From Acetobacter okinawensis (GTDB taxonomy: Bacteria; Pseudomonadota; Alphaproteobacteria; Acetobacterales; Acetobacteraceae), in NCBI RefSeq assembly GCF_002153655.1, contig NZ_JOPJ01000008.1, positions 1 through 64,000 on the forward strand: DNA of 64,000 nucleotides, in the 5' to 3' direction. This document shows positions 9,406-18,462 of this stretch, one piece after another (positions within the stretch are counted from its first letter, which is position 1; each line of letters opens with the position of its first letter). The notes beneath the pieces were generated by a model. That model saw nothing but the letters and a program-made list of their open reading frames with translations. It had not been told where the DNA came from and searched no databases. Position numbers and translations under genes: made by a program.

Positions 9406-10220
9406 ATAAAAACCTGCCCCATTTCAGAGATGATGCGCCAGACAGTGTGGAAAGCACGGACGAGCAAACTGTTGCTTTGCACGTCTTCGGCTATGACGAG
9501 AGTGAGGCATTCGGCCGCCCTGCACCCGAATCTGTAACTCCGTTAACCCGTTGCGCATGGCCACTTTTGCAGGTTCTTGTTTATGTTGGGGCAGGGTGGA
9601 GCGGGCAGTCCCTCTCCATTTTCAAAACGCGCCTTATCGATATGATTCATCAGTTCGGGCGGCAGGCCGATCTGGCGGCCTGCTCGCCAGAGACTGTAAC
9701 GAATGTGCGTTATATGCTCTGCACAGCTCTGGACGAAGCCGTGATGCAGACCACCTGGGGCAACAATACGGTCTGGAGTGATCGTACTCTGCTGTCATGG
9801 TTTTATGACCAGACATGGGGGGGCGATAAAAGCTTCCAGATTATTGAGCGGGCTTTGCATGATGAACAGCGCGAAGTGCTGGAAGTGGCGTTGGAAATTC
9901 TCTTGCTGGGTTTTCAGGGACGCTTTCGTACGGAAAGAGATGGCTCAAGTCAGGTTCATCTTCTAACCGAAAAGATATTTCGGATACTGTACCCACCACC
10001 ATCAACCGGCTTTGGCAATTTTGCGCCCGAAGTGGTGGTTGCGGCGGAACGTAAGCGGTTAATCCGATATGTACCAATCTGGTGGTTTGTCGTGTTGAGC
10101 CTTGTTGTCCTGTTCGGGATGCTTGTCTGGTTTGGGGTGCATTTAAATCAGATCAATATGCATCTACAGCAAGAATTTAGCCAGATGGAAACAGGTATTC
10201 CTAATGGAGCAGGCAAGTGA
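9402..10220 (+). CDS. tssL: T6SS membrane protein TssL (DotU/IcmH)
   Basis: 272 aa. A cytoplasmic helical DotU domain (about 55-205, with the conserved LCTALDEAV and WGxxTVWS-like region) is followed by one transmembrane helix (about 225-250) and a short periplasmic tail. There is no OmpA/peptidoglycan-binding extension, so cell-wall anchoring must come from another protein. It is translationally coupled to tssK and tssM by four-base overlaps. Confidence 0.94.
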   Translation: MNKNLPHFRDDAPDSVESTDEQTVALHVFGYDESEAFGRPAPESVTPLTRCAWPLLQVLVYVGAGWSGQSLSIFKTRLIDMIHQFGRQADLAACSPETVTNVRYMLCTALDEAVMQTTWGNNTVWSDRTLLSWFYDQTWGGDKSFQIIERALHDEQREVLEVALEILLLGFQGRFRTERDGSSQVHLLTEKIFRILYPPPSTGFGNFAPEVVVAAERKRLIRYVPIWWFVVLSLVVLFGMLVWFGVHLNQINMHLQQEFSQMETGIPNGAGK

Positions 10221-13200
10221 AGGGGTATTACCGTATCATGCGCAGCCGCTGGATGTGGCTTGTTTTGTTGCTCCTTTGCATTGCGTCCGGCCTTGTCTGG
10301 TTTGGTGGCGTGCCACCGTATTTTTATATTCTAAAATCACTCTCCCCGGCGCAGAGGATTGTTATTATTGCGGCCTTGCTGTTGGTGTGGCCGGTTTTGG
10401 GCATAATTTTGTGGAGCGTGCGGCACTACCTGTCTGTGCGCATTTTACAAAAATTGATGCGTCTGACACGGGTAAATCAGACAGATATCGCATTTGATGT
10501 CGCGGGAACATTGTCATTTTCTGGCGTTGTGGACGCGGTTTTTCGTTTTTTGGATAAAGACCGCGATAACAAGGTACGCATCGAATATGATGAGATGCTG
10601 CCATGGATGCTTGTTATTGGGCCTTCTGACGCGGGTAAAGAAACACTCGTGGAAAATTGTGGCCTGCCAATGCATGTTGAAGAGCGCTTGACGGCGGCAG
10701 GCGTTGGCACATCCATGACGGATGGCCGCAAGTTATGGTTTGCGGACGATGGTGTTATTATCAAGCTTCCGGGTGCTGGGGTTGTCTCATCACAGGTTTC
10801 TCAAACCCCAGAATTATGGCGTAATTTTCTTGGCTTTTTGAAAGAAAGAAGACTACGCCGTCCATTGGATGCTATTGTGGTTGTGGTGGATGTCGAGCGC
10901 CTGATGACGACCGGTGCGCTGGATATTGCCGCGCAGATACGGCTGCGTCTGCGTGAGGCCTCCCGTCAACTCAGCTTTAGGCCACAGGTCTATATTGCTA
11001 TCTCCAAACTGGATTTATTAAGCGGGTTTGACGCCTATTTTTCCCGTTTGGATATGCGGCTGCAACAAAATGCCATGGGGGTTGTGCTGCCTTGGCCGCA
11101 TGTGCCGGGTGCATTCAATATTCTGCGCGAAAAACTGGATGCTCTTGGCCGTCGTTTTGTGGAGGAACTTCCTTACAGGCAGATGGAGGAGCGCGAAGTG
11201 GCGTTGCGCGCGCGTGCATCGCTTTTCCCATCCGACTTTTTGGATCTGAGTGCCCGCGTCCTCGCATTTTGCGGTGAGCTGATGCGTTGTGGCCCGCATG
11301 AAAAGCCGCTTTTTTTGCGTGGTGTTAACTTTGTGGCACATGCAAAAAGCCAGAGTGCCAGCGCAATGCCTTTCCAGATCAGAGGAAAGATTGGTGAAAA
11401 ACTGTCGCTTAATCCGCCAGAGCCTTTTATCTCAACACATCCCGGGACATTTTTCATGTCTGGGTTTTTCAGGGATATCCTGCTCGAAGAGGCCGGGTTA
11501 AGCGGGGTTAATAAAAAAGCGGAAAAGCGTCTTCTGGTCCGGTATCTGGCGGGGTATGGCGCAACGGCAGCGTTTGCCATGGTCGTGGGTGGTTTTATTA
11601 TCTCGGACTACCAGAGCAATCGCGCCAGATTAATTGCTTTTCAGGATGGCGTAAGGTTGCAAATCAGTTACTTGCGTAACTTGCCGTCTGAGCCACGGCT
11701 GGCTGACCTGTTGCCTTTGCTGGATACATCCCGTGCGAATACACGGCTTAAAAACCAAAACTATTTTGGTACGTTCTGGTTTTTCTATGACACGCAGCGT
11801 GAGGCCAAGGACGATTACCGTTGGATTCTGCTCCAAAGGTTCCTGCCTGTTTTTGCGCGCCACCTCAGAGAAGAACTCTCCAGTGCCGTGCAGGAAGGGG
11901 GGGATACCGAACTTGTCAGGAATGATCTGAAGTTATATCTGGAGCTGGGGCACAGGCAGTATTTTTCGGCACCAGATGTCCGGAAGTGGATTGTGGGTGA
12001 TGTCACACGGAAGCTTCTTTTCCAGACCCGTTTGACCAACGACACATTGGAGCATGTTAACGCTCTTATGCGTGTGCTGCCCCAAAGTATTGCGCTTGAT
12101 CCGGGTCTGATACGCGATGCCCGGGCCATGTTGAGGCGTGGCCTTACGGCTGAACAGATTTATGACCAGTTGCGAACTTTTGCGCTGAAAAGTGACCTGC
12201 CGTCTATTGATGTTGTGCAGGCACTTGGGCCGGAAGGCGCGCAACTGCTTATGATGCGTGCGCAGGCCGGCTTGCCAACAATTGTTCCTGCATTTTACAC
12301 GCGCCAGGGTTTTTACAGGATTTTCTTGCAATATGCGCCCCAGCTTGTGCAGCAGATGGGTGCTGATTCATGGGTCATGGGCAACGAGGAGGGGGATGGC
12401 GTCACCCCTAAAAAAGACAGTTTGCTGGCCAAGCTGTGTGCGATGTACACACGCGATTATATTCGGCAGTGGCAGGTTGTTATTGACCAGATCAATCTTC
12501 GCTCATTGACGGATGTAAACAGTGTTGTGTCCGCCCTTGAGATTTTTTCCGGGGCCCGCTCGCCACTCCTGCATCTTGTTCAGTTGATCAATACGCAAAC
12601 CTCCCTTCCCCTTACAAACGAGGCGGGTTCTACGCAAAGCACCTTGCAGGATGGTCTTGTCGCCGCAGCACAGGATGCCATGCCCGCATCGGCGCAGCCT
12701 TTGGCGCAGGCTGTTGTGTCCGCTACGCAAAAGGTCAAGGTGACGACCAACCCGCTTGACGGCATTGCATGGCCTGGTGTTGCCATTGCCGATGCGTTTA
12801 GTGCGTTGCAAGGTGTTGCTGCAGGGGGCGAAAAAGCAGGAGTTCTGCAAACTGTCCAAAGCCAGATGGCCAGTCTGTATGGAATGATGTTTGCCATTAT
12901 CTCGGCGGATGATCCGCCGGGTGCAGCGCTGAAGTTTGTGGGGGACATTGCATCCTGGCAACGTCCGGACCCATTGGTGACATTGCGCATACAAAGTGCC
13001 AGTCTGCCTGTACCTTTGAGCGATATTCTGTTGCGCTTGCGCACATCCATCTGGTCTTCCATGACCGATCTTGCGCATGACAAGCTGACAACATTGTGGA
13101 CAAACACAGTCCTGCAAGCATGTCAGGCGCAAATTGCAGAACGTTTTCCGTTTGTGAATGATCGTGTCAGTTCAGAAACACCAGATGTCGCTTTGGCCGA

Positions 13201-13807
13201 TTTTGTCAGCTTTTTTGGCAATGATGGCACCATGGAGCAGTTTGAAACCACGGTTCTTGCTCCGTTTACGTTGCCGCAACCTGACGGAACGCTTGGCCTG
13301 CGGCCAACGGTAACGGGGGACCTTATTTCCCAGCAGGCATTGGCGCAGATCAATCTGGCGCGGGCCATCCGTACCACGTTTTTCGGGCGTGATGGCATGT
13401 TGCGCCTTCACTTCTTCCTTGCTCCATCGTTTTTGGACGAGCGGGCCAAGGCTGCAATCATGACTGTGGGAACCGCCAGCATGATTTACCGGCATGATCC
13501 GCCACACCCGATCAGCATTGTGTGGCCGAGCCAACCTCAGGACACGGCAATGCCTGAATCTGGCGCGTCTTTGAGCCTTATCAGCATGTCCGGCAAAAAT
13601 GGCACCGTCTCTGCCTCTGGTGAGTGGGCGCCTTTCCGGCTGTTCAACCACATCAGCAAAACAACATCGACCGATAGCCGGGTTACAACATTCAGGTTTG
13701 AGGTTGATGGCCTTCGCTCGGACTGGACGCTGACTGCGGACCGGAACCCCAACCCGTTTATTATGGGCTCACGGTTCTGGAGTTTTCATTGTGAGCCACA
13801 TTTGTAA
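10217..13807 (+). CDS. tssM: T6SS membrane protein TssM (IcmF) with degenerate NTPase motifs
   Basis: 1196 aa. Two N-terminal transmembrane helices (about 8-30 and 45-68) flank a short loop. A cytoplasmic GTPase-like domain, a third helix (about 450-470) and a large periplasmic domain follow, the periplasmic part normally contacting TssJ. It starts at GTG 10217, overlapping tssL. The P-loop reads GPSDAGKE rather than the usual GPPGSGKT, so the Mg-coordinating Ser/Thr after Lys is replaced by Glu. The usual DTAGRY switch is replaced by KLPGAG. Nucleotide hydrolysis is therefore unlikely, although the scaffold role should remain. Confidence 0.95.
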   Translation: MKGYYRIMRSRWMWLVLLLLCIASGLVWFGGVPPYFYILKSLSPAQRIVIIAALLLVWPVLGIILWSVRHYLSVRILQKLMRLTRVNQTDIAFDVAGTLSFSGVVDAVFRFLDKDRDNKVRIEYDEMLPWMLVIGPSDAGKETLVENCGLPMHVEERLTAAGVGTSMTDGRKLWFADDGVIIKLPGAGVVSSQVSQTPELWRNFLGFLKERRLRRPLDAIVVVVDVERLMTTGALDIAAQIRLRLREASRQLSFRPQVYIAISKLDLLSGFDAYFSRLDMRLQQNAMGVVLPWPHVPGAFNILREKLDALGRRFVEELPYRQMEEREVALRARASLFPSDFLDLSARVLAFCGELMRCGPHEKPLFLRGVNFVAHAKSQSASAMPFQIRGKIGEKLSLNPPEPFISTHPGTFFMSGFFRDILLEEAGLSGVNKKAEKRLLVRYLAGYGATAAFAMVVGGFIISDYQSNRARLIAFQDGVRLQISYLRNLPSEPRLADLLPLLDTSRANTRLKNQNYFGTFWFFYDTQREAKDDYRWILLQRFLPVFARHLREELSSAVQEGGDTELVRNDLKLYLELGHRQYFSAPDVRKWIVGDVTRKLLFQTRLTNDTLEHVNALMRVLPQSIALDPGLIRDARAMLRRGLTAEQIYDQLRTFALKSDLPSIDVVQALGPEGAQLLMMRAQAGLPTIVPAFYTRQGFYRIFLQYAPQLVQQMGADSWVMGNEEGDGVTPKKDSLLAKLCAMYTRDYIRQWQVVIDQINLRSLTDVNSVVSALEIFSGARSPLLHLVQLINTQTSLPLTNEAGSTQSTLQDGLVAAAQDAMPASAQPLAQAVVSATQKVKVTTNPLDGIAWPGVAIADAFSALQGVAAGGEKAGVLQTVQSQMASLYGMMFAIISADDPPGAALKFVGDIASWQRPDPLVTLRIQSASLPVPLSDILLRLRTSIWSSMTDLAHDKLTTLWTNTVLQACQAQIAERFPFVNDRVSSETPDVALADFVSFFGNDGTMEQFETTVLAPFTLPQPDGTLGLRPTVTGDLISQQALAQINLARAIRTTFFGRDGMLRLHFFLAPSFLDERAKAAIMTVGTASMIYRHDPPHPISIVWPSQPQDTAMPESGASLSLISMSGKNGTVSASGEWAPFRLFNHISKTTSTDSRVTTFRFEVDGLRSDWTLTADRNPNPFIMGSRFWSFHCEPHL

Positions 13808-14640
13808 TGGCGCAGAGCATGGCAAAATACGCAATGGATGTTTCCCGCCGTTACCCGCTGCTGGCGGCCGTTGGGCGTGGCCAACAGGCGGCATTGTGGC
13901 GCACGCGGGATTTAGAAGGTTTTTCACTTTTCCCACTTGTTATCAAATCTCTACATCCCGCTCTGGCGGAGGACCGTGCGGCCCGGGCCATGTTCTGTCA
14001 GGAAGCCGAAGTCCTGTCGTGCAATGGGCAGGCATGGGGGCCAAGACTGTATGATCGACACACACAGATAAAATATCCTTTTTTTGTAAGGGAATATTCT
14101 GTCGGCGTTGCTTTTGCCCAGCTAGGAAAAAACGTGGCGCGTAAGCAGCAGTTAATGTGGCTGGCAGATGTTGCTCAGGCTCTTTCCTCCCTTCATGCTG
14201 GTGGCTGGGTCCATGGGGATATCAAACCGGCGAATATTATTTGCGGGCCGCATGGAAAAGCCCGGCTTGTTGATTTTGGCAGCGCATACAGGCGCTTTGA
14301 TATGGCGTTGGATGTGACCCCGTGGCGTGGCTGGCAGGTGCCCTTGTCGGGTTCCGTTGCGTATCAACCACCCGCAGACACGGCAGATGGTGCGGCATCT
14401 TATGACACGCGGCGTGACCTGTATGCGCTGGCTGTGATTGTGCATGAGGTGTGCACGGGGCGGCATCCGTTCCGCAATGGCCGGGAGCCAGAGGCACAGG
14501 CCCCGTTGGGCGTGTCTAAAGTGTTGTGGCGGCGTGTGCTTGCCGCCTTAACGCTCGACCCGGCCGTGCGCCGGAATGGCGCCGTATGGTTGATGGGTGG
14601 AAAAGACCGGTGGAGCTGGTCTTCAGGGAGGGCAGCGTAA
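13807..14640 (+). CDS. T6SS-associated Ser/Thr protein kinase (PpkA-like)
   Basis: 277 aa, a short soluble eukaryotic-type kinase. A glycine-rich loop (VGRGQQA), a VIK strand with the likely ATP-binding Lys, the catalytic loop HGDIKPANI and the metal-binding DFGSA are present, so it should be active. It has no transmembrane helix or sensor domain, unlike full-length PpkA. It overlaps the tssM stop (TAATG) and the tssA start. Its partner is probably the FHA domain of the TagH-TssJ fusion, which would read the phosphothreonine mark (known threonine phosphorylation pathway; inference here). No PppA phosphatase gene is visible. Confidence 0.88.
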   Translation: MAQSMAKYAMDVSRRYPLLAAVGRGQQAALWRTRDLEGFSLFPLVIKSLHPALAEDRAARAMFCQEAEVLSCNGQAWGPRLYDRHTQIKYPFFVREYSVGVAFAQLGKNVARKQQLMWLADVAQALSSLHAGGWVHGDIKPANIICGPHGKARLVDFGSAYRRFDMALDVTPWRGWQVPLSGSVAYQPPADTADGAASYDTRRDLYALAVIVHEVCTGRHPFRNGREPEAQAPLGVSKVLWRRVLAALTLDPAVRRNGAVWLMGGKDRWSWSSGRAA

Positions 14641-16364
14641 TGTCTATCCATGACCCACGGTTTCAAAAATTTCTGGCAGCATCAGGCTTAAAATCCAATC
14701 CTGAAGACGTGCGGAATGAGCCACTGTTTGACAGCCTGAGTGAGCGTATCATGCTGGTTGAACGGCAGGGGCCAACGGCCATTATATGGGCCGATCTTGC
14801 GCGCGATGCACTTGAACTGCTTTGTGAGCACTCACGCGATTTTAGTGTTGTCTGCTGGGGGGCTGTTGGTCTGGCGCGGAGCGAGGGGGCTTCGGGGCTG
14901 GCTTTGGGCCTTGCCATGGTTAGGCACATGGTTGAGGTGGAGTGGGAGGTATTTTTCCCGCCCATCCAGCGTATGCGCCAGCGCCGTGGTTCCGTCATGT
15001 GGCTGGTCACACAGCTTGCAAGGGTTTTGCCGCAATCCTTGGGGGATCATGCGCACAACCAAAGCGTGCAGTTGGCGGCAACTGAGGCGTTGGGCCTTGA
15101 TGGTGCCATTGGCGAAAAAATGCCCGATGCCCCGTCTTTGCGGGAATTGCTTGCCCCGCTTAAAGCTTTGGCGCGGGAGGTGGCCGAGCAGCAGTCCAAC
15201 ATTGCGGCAGATACACAGGAGGCCGCTGTACCTGACGCGCAGGAGGCGGCCCCAGATCAAACGGGAAGTGAACACCCCACTGCGCCAAGCGCTGTGGATG
15301 ATCAGACGCCACAGAGCGTGCAGCCCGTAGTCAATCCCCCGCCACTCACCACATCCGGCGGGCCGCCGGTCAAACAGGACATAGCCCCTTTGAACGCGCC
15401 AGACATGGCGGATTATGACGCGACGCATGATAATGTTGTGTCGCGGTGCCAGACCACCACGCGCGCTCTTGCTCTGGCATTTCTGGAGCGTGATCCAGCA
15501 GATTGGCGGGCTTATACATTGCTGGGCGCCATAACGTGGCTTGCCGTGACAGACCTGCCCGCGGCAGATGCCAAGGGGCAGACATTGCTCATGCTCCCGT
15601 CACAGACACGGCGGGATGATATTGCAGCCATGGAGGCCGTAGGCAATGGGCCGGAGCTTGTGGTGGCGCTGGCGCAGGTTTTGTCGGCCTCTGGTTTATT
15701 CTGGTTTGATGGGCATTTTAAGCTCTACCGCACCTTACACAATCTTGCCGCCAGTGATGCAAAAGGTGCTTGGAAAACCTGCTCGGATATTGTGGCAGGC
15801 AACGCACGGGCCTTTATTCGCCGGATGCCAGAAGTCCTGAACTTTTCTTTTCAGGATGGAACCCCCTTTGCTTCCGGCATGGCTCGTTCATGGTTGCTCC
15901 CCACGGAGCAGGCAGCAGATGCGGCAGAGGCATCCACGGCTACCTCCCAAGGTTCCAGCGCAGACGAGAGCGCGCAACGCGCCCGGGCGTTGCTGGAGGC
16001 GGGGGATGAGGACGGGGCTTTTGCCCTTCTGGCCGAACACGCCCGAATAGGGGAGGGGGGGAGAGAGCGGTTTAAGGCGCGCCTGCTTCTCTCGCGCTTA
16101 TGTCTTGATGTGGGACAATATGTTGTTGCGGCGGCCATGCTTGATGTCCTGATGGCAGAAGCAGATGCAAAAGCCCTCAGTGTCTGGGAGCCGCAGATGT
16201 GGAGCGAACTTAACCGGCAGCGTTACTGGTGCGCGGTTATGGCGCCCCCACAGGTGGAAACATCGTCCGAAAAAGCTGCAACGCAGGCGCTTACCGCATT
16301 GGCGCGGACAGACCCGGTGGATGCCATCCGGTTGGCGCGTGACAGAGAGGCGCGCAAAAAATAG
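14640..16364 (+). CDS. tssA: T6SS cap/baseplate protein TssA
   Basis: 574 aa from ATG 14640, which overlaps the kinase stop TAA by one base. The longer reading from 14526 lies inside the kinase gene and is unlikely. An N-terminal ImpA_N region (about 5-135) is followed by a Pro/Gln/Ala-rich linker (about 190-255) and a long C-terminal helical part (VasJ/ImpA-like). TssA primes assembly of the baseplate and tail and stabilises the distal end. Subtype cannot be fixed by eye. Confidence 0.88.
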   Translation: MSIHDPRFQKFLAASGLKSNPEDVRNEPLFDSLSERIMLVERQGPTAIIWADLARDALELLCEHSRDFSVVCWGAVGLARSEGASGLALGLAMVRHMVEVEWEVFFPPIQRMRQRRGSVMWLVTQLARVLPQSLGDHAHNQSVQLAATEALGLDGAIGEKMPDAPSLRELLAPLKALAREVAEQQSNIAADTQEAAVPDAQEAAPDQTGSEHPTAPSAVDDQTPQSVQPVVNPPPLTTSGGPPVKQDIAPLNAPDMADYDATHDNVVSRCQTTTRALALAFLERDPADWRAYTLLGAITWLAVTDLPAADAKGQTLLMLPSQTRRDDIAAMEAVGNGPELVVALAQVLSASGLFWFDGHFKLYRTLHNLAASDAKGAWKTCSDIVAGNARAFIRRMPEVLNFSFQDGTPFASGMARSWLLPTEQAADAAEASTATSQGSSADESAQRARALLEAGDEDGAFALLAEHARIGEGGRERFKARLLLSRLCLDVGQYVVAAAMLDVLMAEADAKALSVWEPQMWSELNRQRYWCAVMAPPQVETSSEKAATQALTALARTDPVDAIRLARDREARKK

Positions 16365-16409
16365 CTTATGTCATCACTGGAAAATCTTATTTTATAAAGG
16401 AACAGAACT

Positions 16410-16913
16410 ATGTCTCAGTCTTCGTCTGTCGCTCCGCGTGAGCGGATCAATATCCGTTACAAACCTGCCGTTGGTGATGCCAAAGAAGAACTGGAACTCC
16501 CCCATAAGCTGCTGATGGTTGGGGACTATACTTTGCGGCCCGATGATACGCCTCTCGAAGACAGGCAGCGTATTGACGTGAACAAAAACAACTTCAACGA
16601 CGTCATGCGCGCACAGAAGCTGCACCTTGACCTGAGTGTACCCAGCCATTTGCATGATGAGAGCGAAGGCGCTGCGAACCTGAGTGTGAGTCTGGATATT
16701 GCCACCTTGCGGGATATGGAGCCTGACAGCATTGCAAAGGCCGTGCCGGAGCTGAAAAAGCTGCTCGAACTGCGTCAGGCCTTGAGCGCACTTAAAGGGC
16801 CGCTGGGCAACATGGCCAGTTTCCGCAAGGCCATTGAGCGTATTCTTACGGATGAAGGTCTGCGTGAGAAGCTGCTTTCCGAAATCAGCACCGAAACAAA
16901 AGCAGGCGAATAA
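16410..16913 (+). CDS. tssB: T6SS sheath small subunit TssB (VipA)
   Basis: 167 aa with the typical TssB start (RERINIRYKPAVGDAKEELE, LPHKLLMVGDYT) and the DVNKNNFNDVM segment. It forms the contractile sheath with TssC, encoded 39 bases downstream. A Shine-Dalgarno AAGGA lies upstream. This is the most conserved gene pair of the system. Confidence 0.97.
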   Translation: MSQSSSVAPRERINIRYKPAVGDAKEELELPHKLLMVGDYTLRPDDTPLEDRQRIDVNKNNFNDVMRAQKLHLDLSVPSHLHDESEGAANLSVSLDIATLRDMEPDSIAKAVPELKKLLELRQALSALKGPLGNMASFRKAIERILTDEGLREKLLSEISTETKAGE

Positions 16914-16952
16914 GCCCCCTATTGGCCTGAGTGCATAAAGGAATATCTTATC

Positions 16953-18440
16953 ATGTCAGAAACAAATTCAGCTTCTCCTTCAGCCGTCACGGAGACAGGG
17001 GATAACGCGCTCTCTCTGCTGGATCAGGTGCTTGCAGAAACGCATCTTGCTCCGAGTGATGATGGTTATGAGGAAGCGCGTCTGGGTGTGGCAACATTTC
17101 TGGCCGAGGTGATCAAGTCCAATAATAACGACCAGCGCATTCAAATGTCGGCCGTGGACCAGATGATCGCGGTTATTGATTCAAAGCTGAGTGATCAGGT
17201 GAACGAGATCCTGCATCATGCGGACTTTCAGGCACTGGAATCAGCATGGCTTGGTCTTAAATTTGTTGTTGATAGAACAGACTTTAGACAGAACATTAAA
17301 ATTGAGCTTCTGAATGTTTCCAAATCCGATCTGATGGCGGATTTTGAGGATGCACCGGAGATTGTTCAGTCTGGCTTGTATCGTCATGTTTATATTGATG
17401 AGTTCGGCCAGTTTGGTGGTCAGCCATTTGCCGCAATGATTGCCAATTACAGCTTTAATCCGGGTCCGCAGGACGTCAAACTCATGCAGTATGGTGCAGC
17501 AGTTGGCGCTATGGCCCATGCGCCGTTTATTGCCTCCCCGTCTCCCGAGTTTTTTGGCGTCACCAGCTTTGAAGATGTGCCGAACCTCAAGGACCTGGAA
17601 TCCATTTTTGAAGGTCCAAAATACTCCAAGTGGAACAGCTTTCGCACCAGCGATGATGCACGCTATTTTGCAATGGTGTTGCCGCGCTTTTTGGGGCGGC
17701 TGCCATACGGGGCAGCAACAATTCCCGTGGAAGGTTTTGCCTTTGAAGAAGAAACAGATGGCAAAACGGAAAATTATCTCTGGTGCAATGCGGCATATGC
17801 CTTTGCAACACGCCTGAACGACAGTTTTGCGCAGTACCGCTGGGCTCCCAACATTGTAGGGCCGCAGAGCGGGGGCACGGTTGAAGACCTGCCCGTGCAC
17901 CATTTTGAAGCAATGGGCCAGACGGAAGTTAAAATTCCAACCGAAACGCTTATTTCGGACCGTAAGGAATTTGAGTTTGCAGAGCAGGGTTTTATTGCAC
18001 TGACCATGCGTAAGGGCAGTGACAATGCGGCCTTTTTCTCAGCCAATTCGGCACAGAAACCCAAGTTCTTTGGCACCACGCCAGAAAAAAAGCAGGCGGA
18101 ACTGAACTACCGTCTCTCCACCCAGCTGCCTTACATGTTTATTGTCAATCGGCTTGCCCACTACATTAAAGTGTTGCAGCGCGAGAACATCGGGAGTTGG
18201 AAGACCGCGCCGGAGCTTCAGACCGAGCTGAGCAACTGGTTGCGGCAGTATGTCTCCGATCAGGAAAACCCTTCTGCTGATGTGCGTAGCCGCAGACCCT
18301 TACGGAAGGCCGAAATTAACGTATCAGATGTGGAGGGTGAACCCGGTTGGTACCGAGTTTCTATGGCTATTCAACCGCATTTCAAATACATGGGTTCGGA
18401 CTTCACGCTTTCTCTCGTAGGAAAACTCGATAAATCCTGA
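16953..18440 (+). CDS. tssC: T6SS sheath large subunit TssC (VipB)
   Basis: 495 aa, full length for TssC. Recognisable segments include ALESAWLGLKFVVDRT, FGQFGGQPFAAMIANY and the C-terminal YKVSMAIQPHFKYMG-like end (here YRVSMAIQPHFKYMG). It assembles with TssB as the contractile sheath around the Hcp tube. A Shine-Dalgarno AAGGAA lies upstream. Confidence 0.97.
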   Translation: MSETNSASPSAVTETGDNALSLLDQVLAETHLAPSDDGYEEARLGVATFLAEVIKSNNNDQRIQMSAVDQMIAVIDSKLSDQVNEILHHADFQALESAWLGLKFVVDRTDFRQNIKIELLNVSKSDLMADFEDAPEIVQSGLYRHVYIDEFGQFGGQPFAAMIANYSFNPGPQDVKLMQYGAAVGAMAHAPFIASPSPEFFGVTSFEDVPNLKDLESIFEGPKYSKWNSFRTSDDARYFAMVLPRFLGRLPYGAATIPVEGFAFEEETDGKTENYLWCNAAYAFATRLNDSFAQYRWAPNIVGPQSGGTVEDLPVHHFEAMGQTEVKIPTETLISDRKEFEFAEQGFIALTMRKGSDNAAFFSANSAQKPKFFGTTPEKKQAELNYRLSTQLPYMFIVNRLAHYIKVLQRENIGSWKTAPELQTELSNWLRQYVSDQENPSADVRSRRPLRKAEINVSDVEGEPGWYRVSMAIQPHFKYMGSDFTLSLVGKLDKS

Positions 18441-18462
18441 GAAAGGCCCGGAGTATAGAGTA

